DNA from: Phytoactinopolyspora endophytica
GTDB taxonomy: Bacteria; Actinomycetota; Actinomycetes; Jiangellales; Jiangellaceae
DNA: 19,938 nt
Assembly: GCF_004138495.1 (NCBI RefSeq)
Contig: NZ_ML142864.1
Location: forward strand, 4,744-24,681
Reading direction: 5' to 3'
The position numbers were made by a program, and so were the translations under genes. The notes under the pieces are model-generated. The model worked only from the letters and a program-made list of their open reading frames with translations. It was not told the DNA's origin and searched no databases. Positions 4,980 to 11,588 of the stretch are shown piece after piece. Each line of letters opens with the position of its first letter. Within the stretch, counting starts at the first letter, position 1.

Positions 4980-7517
4980 GTGGATCGCACGAACGCCCTC
5001 TACCTGACCATCGCGGTCGTCGCCCTGTGCGCGGCGACGTACGCCCTGTTCCGCCGGCGCGCGGCGGCGCGCGGCGACCGTAGTGTCACCGAGCCGGCCA
5101 GGATCGTCCGCGCTGCCGTCGCGTTCGTCCTGCTCGGTGCCTCCGCCTACACCACCATGACGGTCTCGCCCAACCTGGGACTCGACCTGGAGGGCGGCGC
5201 GCAGATCACCCTCCAGGCGCAGGACGCACCTAACGCCGAAGCCAACTCGGAGAACACCGACCGTGCGGTGGAGGTGCTACGTCGGCGAGTGGACGCCCTC
5301 GGCGTCGCGGAGCCGTCGCTCTCCCGCTCGGGCGAGAACCGGATCATCGTCGAGCTTCCAGGCGTGGAGGATCCCACCGAGGCTGCGGAAGCTCTCGGAC
5401 GTACCGCGCAGCTGACCATCCACCCGGTGCTCGGCTACGGCCCCGCAGAGGATGAGGGAACGGACGGCTCCGGCGACGAGGGCTCCACTGAGGGGGAAGA
5501 CTCGGAAGAGGGAGATTCGGAAGAAGGTTCCGGCGAGGAAGGTTCTGAGGAAGACGGCTCCGCGGAGGAAGGTTCCGAGGAGGGTTCCTTCGACCCGTCG
5601 GCCGAGGAGAGCGTCATCGAGGACGAGCGCGGCGGTGCGATCACTCTGGGCCCGTTCGCGATGACCGGCGAGGAGATCTCCGACGCCATCGGACAGTACG
5701 ACGCCCAGCTGGCCAGCGGCTGGTATGTCGATGTCGCGTTCACCGGGGGCGGCGCCGACGACTGGGCCGATCTGACCGGGGCCGCAGCGTGCTTCCCTCA
5801 GAACGATCCGCAGCGGCGCATCGCCATCGTCCTGGATGAGGAGGTCATCTCTTCGCCCCAAGTCCAGGACGCCGTCTGTGACGTCGGACAACGCGGTGGG
5901 ACCACGAGGATCACCGGAGACTTCGACGAGGAATCGGCGAAAGAACTGGGTGCGCTGATCGAGGGCGGGGCGCTGCCGCTCCCCGTCGAGGTGATCGAGC
6001 AGCGCGTGGTCGGGCCGACGCTGGGTGATGCGGCCATCGAGGCCAGTGCCTTGGCGGCCATGATCGGTCTCGCGCTCACCACCGTGTTCATCGTCGTGAC
6101 GTACCGCATGGTGGGGCTGATGGCGGTCGGAGCGCTGGTCGGCTATGCCGCCATGGCCTACGCCGCCCTCAGCGCGCTCGGCGCGACGCTGACACTGCCC
6201 GGACTCGCCGGTTTCGTGCTGGCCATCGGTATGGCAGTCGACGCGAACGTACTGATCTTCGAGCGGGCGCGGGAGGACTATGTCGACGGCGAGATGAAGA
6301 GCCTGCGCAACGCCGTGCCCAGTGGGTTCAAGAAGGCGATCTCGGCGATCGCGGACTCGAACGTCACCACCCTGCTGGCCGCCGCGTTGCTGTTCTTCCT
6401 CGCGTCCGGGCCGGTGCGAGGATTCGGCGTCACCCTGACCATCGGTGTTCTCGCTTCGCTTCTCTCCGCCCTGGTGCTCAGCCGGGCGCTGGCGGAGTGG
6501 CTGGTCCGGCAGCGGTGGATCCGGACTCATCCGGCCGCCAGCGGTCTGGCGAAGCACGGCCGGGTCCGGCTGTGGCTGCGGCGGCGGAGCCCGGACCTCA
6601 TGCGGTACGGACGCCGGATGCTGGGCGCGTCGCTGATCGCCGTCATCCTGGCGGGGGCGGGCATCGCCGTCCGCGGCCTCGAATTCGGCATCGAGTTCAC
6701 AGGCGGCCGATTGGTCGAGGTCGCACCGGACGAGCAGGTTGACATCGGCGACGCTCGCGAGGCCGTCGCCGACGTGGGCTTCCCTACGGCCATCGTCAAC
6801 GAGTCGGGATCGGCCGGTGAAGACGCGATCTCGGTGCGGACCGTCGAGATGAGCGATACCGAGGCGCGGGAGGTCATCGACGCCATCAGCGAACTCGGTG
6901 GCGGCGGGCAGATGATCAGGGACGAGCTCATCGGCCCGAGCCTCGGTGATGAGCTGCAGCGGAATGCGCTCATCGCGTTGGCGGTGGCGCTCGCCGCCCA
7001 GATGACGTATCTGGCCATCCGCTTCCGGTGGACGTTCGGTGCCGGCGCCGTCGTAGCCCTGTTCCAGAACGTGGTCGTCACGGTGGGACTCTTCGCTTGG
7101 TTGGGCAAGCCGATCGATGGCATGTTCCTCGCGGCGATCCTGACCATCATCGGTTACACGGTCAATGACTCGGTGGTGGTCTTCGACCGGATCCGTGAGA
7201 CGTGGGCCCGTCGGTCAGAGCAGGACTTCGGCCAGGTGGCCAACACGGCCGTGCTGAACACGCTGCCACGTTCGGTCAACACCGGCATGAGCACGCTGTT
7301 CCCGCTGATCGCGCTCTACTTCCTCGGCGGGGACTCGCTGTCCGACTTCGCCTTCGCTCTGATCATCGGCATCCTCATCGGAACCTACTCGTCGAACTTC
7401 ACATCGACACCGCTGGCTGTGGAGCTCGAGTCGTGGAAGCCGGCTCCGCCTCCGGAAGAGAAGCCGAAGGAGACCAAGGGCAGCCGCGAGGACCCGAACT
7501 ACGGCGCCGTCGTCTGA
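4980..7517 (+). CDS. secDF: Fused SecD-SecF protein translocase subunit with acidic insert
   Basis: This 845-residue membrane protein combines SecD (about 1-515) and SecF (about 535-820). SecDF uses the proton gradient to help pull secreted proteins off the SecYEG channel. Seen: an N-terminal membrane segment, a second near 45-62, then the SecD motif GLDLEGG (D69). After the periplasmic domain comes a five-helix SecD block with GMAVDANVLIFERARE (Asp421). The SecF half has FGIEFTGGRLVEV near 570 and IGYTVNDSVVVFDRIRE with Asp730. Asp421 and Asp730 sit where Thermus SecDF has its proton-relay aspartates (D340, D637). An unusual Glu/Ser/Gly repeat interrupts the SecD ectodomain at about residues 157-210. 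The start is GTG 4980 with CCGGAG 7 nt upstream. Actinobacteria usually have separate secD and secF beside yajC and ruvB, so a fused, isolated copy is probably an extra paralogue. It ends at the hairpin at 7527. Confidence 0.93.
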   Translation: MDRTNALYLTIAVVALCAATYALFRRRAAARGDRSVTEPARIVRAAVAFVLLGASAYTTMTVSPNLGLDLEGGAQITLQAQDAPNAEANSENTDRAVEVLRRRVDALGVAEPSLSRSGENRIIVELPGVEDPTEAAEALGRTAQLTIHPVLGYGPAEDEGTDGSGDEGSTEGEDSEEGDSEEGSGEEGSEEDGSAEEGSEEGSFDPSAEESVIEDERGGAITLGPFAMTGEEISDAIGQYDAQLASGWYVDVAFTGGGADDWADLTGAAACFPQNDPQRRIAIVLDEEVISSPQVQDAVCDVGQRGGTTRITGDFDEESAKELGALIEGGALPLPVEVIEQRVVGPTLGDAAIEASALAAMIGLALTTVFIVVTYRMVGLMAVGALVGYAAMAYAALSALGATLTLPGLAGFVLAIGMAVDANVLIFERAREDYVDGEMKSLRNAVPSGFKKAISAIADSNVTTLLAAALLFFLASGPVRGFGVTLTIGVLASLLSALVLSRALAEWLVRQRWIRTHPAASGLAKHGRVRLWLRRRSPDLMRYGRRMLGASLIAVILAGAGIAVRGLEFGIEFTGGRLVEVAPDEQVDIGDAREAVADVGFPTAIVNESGSAGEDAISVRTVEMSDTEAREVIDAISELGGGGQMIRDELIGPSLGDELQRNALIALAVALAAQMTYLAIRFRWTFGAGAVVALFQNVVVTVGLFAWLGKPIDGMFLAAILTIIGYTVNDSVVVFDRIRETWARRSEQDFGQVANTAVLNTLPRSVNTGMSTLFPLIALYFLGGDSLSDFAFALIIGILIGTYSSNFTSTPLAVELESWKPAPPPEEKPKETKGSREDPNYGAVV
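5496..5590 (+). repeat. Degenerate tandem repeat encoding an acidic Glu/Ser/Gly tract in SecDF
   Basis: Twelve-base units of the form GAGGAAGGTTCC recur at 5520-5531, 5535-5546, 5565-5576 and 5577-5588, with looser copies before them. They encode EEGS-type units. The tract is purine-rich and less G/C-rich than its surroundings. It lies inside the exported SecD domain, so it would form a flexible, highly acidic loop outside the membrane. Slippage-prone repeats like this tend to vary in length between strains. Confidence 0.75.
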
Positions 7518-7526
7518 GCCCGCCTC

Positions 7527-7560
7527 GGCCCCCAAACCCGCCGGCGGGGTTGGGGGGGCC
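7527..7560. terminator. Strong GC-rich hairpin between convergent genes
   Basis: GGCCCCCAAACCCGCC is followed directly by its near-complement GGCGGGGTTGGGGGGGCC, giving a stem of about 15 bp with a very tight turn and minor bulges. It starts 10 nt after the secDF stop and lies between convergent genes, so it probably terminates both transcripts. There is no T-tract, as is common in actinobacteria. Confidence 0.75.
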
Positions 7561-7593
7561 GTTCCCGTGGAGTGGTGGATGGGGCCGCGGTGT

Positions 7594-7749
7594 TCAGCCG
7601 ACGGTGACACGGTTGATGTCGAAGGTGTCCTCGACCCAGGGGAACACCCAGAAGAACAGCGCCGCGACGATCCCGAGGATCAGGACGAGGTAGATGAAGA
7701 GCCGGACCGGCCATGGGCCAGGGAGGTGCCGCCATACCCACGCGTACAT
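7594..7749 (-). CDS. Small membrane protein next to sortase (51 aa)
   Basis: Translating the minus strand from ATG 7747-7749 gives 51 residues: a short N-terminus with MYAWVWRHLPGPWPVR, one hydrophobic helix (about residues 17-39, rich in Leu, Ile, Val and Phe), then FPWVEDTFDINRVTVG. This is the pattern of a small single-pass protein that commonly follows the sortase gene in Streptomyces and relatives (WRHLPG at the front, FPW...VTVG at the end). It starts 7 nt after the sortase stop, so the two are one operon. A GAGGAG within the sortase 3' end lies somewhat far from the start, consistent with translational coupling. Its function is unknown. A role beside the sortase in the membrane is inferred from position. 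Confidence 0.8.
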   Translation of the reverse strand: MYAWVWRHLPGPWPVRLFIYLVLILGIVAALFFWVFPWVEDTFDINRVTVG

Positions 7750-7756
7750 GTCGTGT

Positions 7757-8494
7757 TTATCGCTCCTCGGAGCTGATCAGGATGCCCGTTGCGTACATGC
7801 GATGCGATGACCCCCAGCGTGGCCAGCAGGTGGTCAGCGTCAGCAGGGACTCGCTCGGCTCGGCGCTCGAGGGCTCGCCCGGCACCGGATCCGCGACCCA
7901 GCTGTCCTGGATCTCGATCTTGTTCCCGTCGCTGTCGCCGTCCGGGGCGTCGTAGAGCTGGTACTGGTAGATCCCCGTGGCTGTCTCGACCTCGATGATG
8001 TCGCCCTCTTGCAGCTCGGGGAACCTGGCGAACGGCTCGCCGTGACCTGAGCGGTGTCCGGCCACTGCGAAGTTGCCCAGCTCGCCGGGGTCAGCGCTGT
8101 CGAGGTAGTGGCCGGGGCCGTTCTTGAGGTCCTCGTCCTCGACGCCCTGGACGATGATCTTCTCCCAGTTCTCACCGAATCGTGGGATGCGGAGGATCCC
8201 GTAGGCGTCACCTAGCTCGAGTCCTTCGTAGGCCGCTTGGGGTTCGTCCTCATCGGTGTCCAGGTCGACCTCGTCAAGCTGTAGTTCGAACTGATTGCGA
8301 AGATCGTTCTGTGCCGCCGCTGTTTGAATCCCCGTGCCCCATAGGGTGTACACGACGAAGAGCAGTACCAGGACGCCACCCGTCAGCATGAGCTCACCAA
8401 GCGCGCCGGCCATCACGGCCATGGGGCTGCGCTTGACGGCGGTGGGTCTGCGCTTGGGGGCCCTGCGGCGGCCACGCCGCGCCTTCCGATGCAT
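7757..8494 (-). CDS. Class E sortase (cysteine transpeptidase)
   Basis: A 245-residue membrane-anchored transpeptidase that would attach LAXTG-type proteins to the cell wall. The N-terminus is strongly basic (RKARRGRRRAPKRRPTAVKR), then one membrane helix (about 27-50, ending LLFVVYTLWGTG), then the extracellular sortase domain (about 95-245). The catalytic triad is visible: His147 in FAVAGHRSGHG, Cys223 in LTLTTCWP, and Arg232 in SSHRM. The domain opening YGILRIPRFG is typical. A Glu/Asp-rich linker (about 70-90) separates helix and domain. The ATG at 8492-8494 has no clear ribosome binding site. A TAAGCT 6 nt upstream of it could be a -10 box giving a leaderless transcript. No LAXTG-tailed substrate is encoded in this window. 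Confidence 0.93.
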   Translation of the reverse strand: MHRKARRGRRRAPKRRPTAVKRSPMAVMAGALGELMLTGGVLVLLFVVYTLWGTGIQTAAAQNDLRNQFELQLDEVDLDTDEDEPQAAYEGLELGDAYGILRIPRFGENWEKIIVQGVEDEDLKNGPGHYLDSADPGELGNFAVAGHRSGHGEPFARFPELQEGDIIEVETATGIYQYQLYDAPDGDSDGNKIEIQDSWVADPVPGEPSSAEPSESLLTLTTCWPRWGSSHRMYATGILISSEER

Positions 8495-8575
8495 GGCTAG
8501 AGCTTAACGTGCTTACCACGATGACGCCTGACATCGCCCGCCGGTGCAAGTACCCATATAGAAGGTGCATTCCAC

Positions 8576-8592
8576 ATCAAATATTGATATTT
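8576..8592. promoter_or_regulatory. AT-rich overlapping palindromes in a divergent intergenic region
   Basis: ATCAA-ATA-TTGAT (8576-8588) and AAATAT-TG-ATATTT (8579-8592) overlap and are both perfect inverted repeats. They sit in the only clearly A/T-rich patch between the sortase and oxidoreductase genes. This could be a regulator operator or an UP-like element. No matching regulator gene is adjacent. Confidence 0.4.
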
Positions 8593-8758
8593 CGGACACG
8601 ACGGAGGTGGCATTCTCAGCATCCGGTCACGGGGTGATCATCGCGACACTGCCAGCTCGGCGCATCGCATCCACGCGACGGCGTGCAGCGCTTACGATGG
8701 CGGTGACGGAGATGTGAATGGAAGGCGAACACGTGATGAGTGGCCGGGACGGACTGGT

Positions 8759-10234
8759 GTGCGCGTGAGCCCGTCGGAGCGGTGTGACGTCGTGGTCGTG
8801 GGGTCTGGACCGAATGGCCTCGCCGCGGCGGTCATCATGGCGCGCGCAGGGCTTGACGTCCGCGTGCGCGAGGCTCAGCCTACGCTCGGCGGCGGAGCCC
8901 GCACCCTTGATCTCGGCCTGGCGCCTGGCCTGATCCACGATGTCTGCTCCGCGGTGCATCCGCTTGCGGCCGCGTCGCCGTTCTTCCGTGCCTTCGACCT
9001 GCGCGCGCGTGGTGTCGATCTGCGGTACTCCGATGTGTCGTATGCACAGCCTCTCGACGGCGGCCGCGCGGGCATCGCGTATCGGGACATCGACCGCACG
9101 GTCGACGAGCTCGGGGTGGACGGGCCGGCGTGGCGGCGACTGCTCGGGCCGCTTGTCTCGCACGTCCCCGGTGTCGTCGACGCCGCCCTTTCGGACCGCC
9201 GGACGTTGCCACGCGATCCCTTGTCCGCCGCCCAGCTCGGCCTGGCAGTCCTGGAACAGGGGACCCGGCTGTGGGACCGTCGCTGGAAGGAAGACCGGGC
9301 GCCAGCTCTGCTCACCGGCGTGGGGGCGCATGCGATTTCCACGCTGCCCAGCCTTCCGGTAGCGGGGACCGCAGTCATGCTGGCCGCGCTGGCCCACACC
9401 CCGGGATGGGCGCTGCCTGTGGGCGGCAGCCAGGCGATCATCGACGCCATGGTCGATGACCTCAAAGCACACGGTGGCATGGTGACGACGAGCTCCGAGG
9501 TGACCTCGTTCGACGAGCTCCCTGACGCCCGCGCCTATCTGTTCGACACGACGCCCCGGGCGCTGATGCGGATCATGGGTGACCGGCTGCCCGGTCGCTA
9601 TCGGCGCGCGCTGGAGAGGTACCGCTACGGCGACGCGGTCTGCAAGGTGGACTTCGTGCTCTCGGGTCCGGTTCCCTGGAGCCATCCGGAGGTGGGGCGC
9701 GCGAGCACGGTGCATGTCTGCGGGGATCGCGCCGACATGGTGCGTGCCGAGGCTGCGGTGGCCGCCGGGCGGCACGCGGATCAGCCGCTGATCCTCGTCT
9801 CGGACCCGGTGCTGACGGACCCGGCGCGCGAGGTGAACGGATTGCGTCCGCTCTGGACATACACGCACGCGCCGGCCGGATCGACGGTCGACCTCGGTGC
9901 CGCTGTCCAGGCGCAGATCGAGCGGTTCGCTCCCGGGTTCGGCGACGTCGTGGTGGCGCGCCGAGCCATTCCCGCGGCTGAGATGGCGCATCACAACGCG
10001 AACTACATCGGCGGCGACTTCGCGGCCGGCGCGCTGACCACCTGGCAGCTGCTCGCCCGCCCGGCGTTGCGGTGGGATCCGTGGGCGACGCCCGTGCCGG
10101 GTGTGTATCTGTGCTCGTCGGCGACCCCTCCGGCACCCGGGGTGCACGGTATGAGCGGGGTGCACGCGGCGAGGCGTGCCCTGGCCAAGCGGTTCGGCAT
10201 CCGCCGGCTGCCGTCGCTGGCGCCGCAGGAGTAG
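8759..10234 (+). CDS. CrtI-like NAD(P)/FAD-dependent oxidoreductase
   Basis: A flavoprotein of about 491 residues in the phytoene-desaturase/amine-oxidase superfamily. The N-terminal dinucleotide-binding fold is clear: DVVVVGSGPNGLAAAVIMARAGLDVRVREAQPT then LGGGART. The C-terminal FAD-contact segment is GVYLCSSATPPAPGVHGMSGVHAARRAL. There is no signal peptide, so it is cytoplasmic or membrane-associated. Likely chemistry is oxidation or desaturation of a hydrophobic or polyene-like substrate, but no carotenoid or isoprenoid gene is nearby. The start is uncertain. GTG 8759 has GGGACGG about 6 nt upstream. GTG 8765 is next to the conserved start of the fold. GTG 8714 is in frame but its GGAG is only 2 nt away. 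Its stop lies 3 nt before the next gene, so the two are co-translated. Confidence 0.88.
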   Translation: MRVSPSERCDVVVVGSGPNGLAAAVIMARAGLDVRVREAQPTLGGGARTLDLGLAPGLIHDVCSAVHPLAAASPFFRAFDLRARGVDLRYSDVSYAQPLDGGRAGIAYRDIDRTVDELGVDGPAWRRLLGPLVSHVPGVVDAALSDRRTLPRDPLSAAQLGLAVLEQGTRLWDRRWKEDRAPALLTGVGAHAISTLPSLPVAGTAVMLAALAHTPGWALPVGGSQAIIDAMVDDLKAHGGMVTTSSEVTSFDELPDARAYLFDTTPRALMRIMGDRLPGRYRRALERYRYGDAVCKVDFVLSGPVPWSHPEVGRASTVHVCGDRADMVRAEAAVAAGRHADQPLILVSDPVLTDPAREVNGLRPLWTYTHAPAGSTVDLGAAVQAQIERFAPGFGDVVVARRAIPAAEMAHHNANYIGGDFAAGALTTWQLLARPALRWDPWATPVPGVYLCSSATPPAPGVHGMSGVHAARRALAKRFGIRRLPSLAPQE

Positions 10235-10237
10235 CCG

Positions 10238-11566
10238 GTGTATCGAGGCCGTGAGGCCGGTACTGTTCGACGGTCCGTGCCGCTGAGGGTGTTGACGTAC
10301 CTTGCGGTCGTCGTGGGCATCGGTGCGGTGGGTGCGGTGGTGGTGGCGATGACGCGCGACGGTGAGGCGGACACCCCGCTGAACGTCGAGGCGGTCGGGA
10401 TCACCACCGGCGGCGAGCGGGTGCCGCTCGACGAGGGCTCCGGCGACGAGTTCGTGCCTGGTACGCGTGTGCTTGCCGACGCCGCCGACGCAGAGACACT
10501 CGCACAAGAGCAGCGGGGCTGGATCGAGGCCGCGGACGTGCCCGACCTCGGGCCCGAGTACGCCGACCTGATCGAGACGGCGTTGCTGGACCTGAACACA
10601 CTGACCTTCGACAACGGCGCCGCTCCGGCCGGCCTGTCCCCGGGCTGGCGGCACGTGTGGCCACGGGATGCGGCCATGGTGGCGGCCGCCCTGGCGAGTG
10701 TGGGTCACACCGTCGATGCGACCGGGGTGCTGCTCTACCTACAGGACGTGCAGGGCGACGACGGCCTCTTCCACGCGCGGTATCTCAATGACGGTTCCGG
10801 GGGCGTACCCGACGACCGTGGCATACAACTCGACGGCACGGGGTGGATGCTGTGGGCCGCCGGGCGGGTCGCAGCGGAGACTCCCGAGCCCGAACGGGGA
10901 GACTTCCTGGAGGCTGTGCGGCCGCTGGTGGATTCCTCCACCGATGCGATCCTGCGGCTGATCGACAACGAGGACTCGTTGCCGCCGCCCTCGTCGGACT
11001 TCTGGGAGCTGGAGGAGGGCGAGCTGACGCTCGGTACGGCTGCTCCGCTGCTGGCCGGGCTGGAGTCGGCGACCGAGATCTACGCGTCGCTCGGAGAGCA
11101 GCCCACCGCCGGGCGTGCCGCCGACGGCGCAGAGCGGCTGAGCGACTCGATTCACAAGACGTTCGGGCCCGGCGGCTACCCACGCTATCCGGGTGGATCG
11201 GAGCCGGACGCGTCGATCGCGTTCTTGCTGCCTCCGATGTCTTCCACCGCCGAACCCGCCGTGCTCGACGCGTGGAGTGACGCCGTGCAGGAGATGGAGC
11301 GCCCCGCGGGTGGTATCGCCCCGGGTGCCGGCTGGCGCGAGGACGGGGTCAGCTGGACACCACACACGGCCATGTACGGCCTCACGATGGCCGCCGCCGG
11401 TGACGATGAGACGGCCCTGGAGACACTGGCATGGCTGGACGAGCACCGGACATCCCGGGGCACGCTGCCGGAGAAGGTCCTCGCCGATGGCACACCCGCC
11501 CAGCTCGCCCCGCTCTCCTGGACCGCCGCCGTCGTCGTGCTCACGGCGGTCGAGCTCACCGAATGA
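10238..11566 (+). CDS. Membrane-anchored GH15-like (glucoamylase-fold) protein
   Basis: A 442-residue protein. Residues about 16-38 form a membrane anchor (VLTYLAVVVGIGAVGAVVVAM) with the rest outside the membrane. The C-terminal ~330 residues look like an (alpha/alpha)6 barrel of the glucoamylase type: GWRHVWPRDAAMVAAALASVGH near residue 137, DDGLFHARY, GIQLDGTGWMLWAAGRV, and the end TLPEKVLADGTPAQLAPLSWTAA, which mirrors the GH15 LPE...PLSWSHA region. It would act on an alpha-glucoside or another exported glycan, but the substrate is unknown and it is shorter than full glucoamylases. GTG 10238 has CAGGAG 5 nt upstream and lies 3 nt after the oxidoreductase stop, a tight two-gene unit. It could alternatively belong to a related six-hairpin family. 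Confidence 0.75.
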   Translation: MYRGREAGTVRRSVPLRVLTYLAVVVGIGAVGAVVVAMTRDGEADTPLNVEAVGITTGGERVPLDEGSGDEFVPGTRVLADAADAETLAQEQRGWIEAADVPDLGPEYADLIETALLDLNTLTFDNGAAPAGLSPGWRHVWPRDAAMVAAALASVGHTVDATGVLLYLQDVQGDDGLFHARYLNDGSGGVPDDRGIQLDGTGWMLWAAGRVAAETPEPERGDFLEAVRPLVDSSTDAILRLIDNEDSLPPPSSDFWELEEGELTLGTAAPLLAGLESATEIYASLGEQPTAGRAADGAERLSDSIHKTFGPGGYPRYPGGSEPDASIAFLLPPMSSTAEPAVLDAWSDAVQEMERPAGGIAPGAGWREDGVSWTPHTAMYGLTMAAAGDDETALETLAWLDEHRTSRGTLPEKVLADGTPAQLAPLSWTAAVVVLTAVELTE

Positions 11567-11588
11567 CCTGACGGCGCTGCTGCGTGGG

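Noticed and set aside
5277..6557. Minus-strand open frame (426 codons) opposite secDF
   Set aside because: Low-complexity Arg/Gly/Glu/Asp/His composition, no ribosome binding site, and lies wholly within a well-supported SecDF frame.
8634..8717. 27-codon ORF from GTG 8634 before the oxidoreductase
   Set aside because: Weak ribosome binding site and no hydrophobic or domain-like pattern, so not enough to call a gene or leader peptide.
8627..10708. Long minus-strand open frame (693 codons) opposite the oxidoreductase
   Set aside because: It is rich in Arg, His, Pro and Gly with no domain. The plus frames carry a clear flavoprotein fold and coupled start sites. It is a by-product of G/C-biased third positions.
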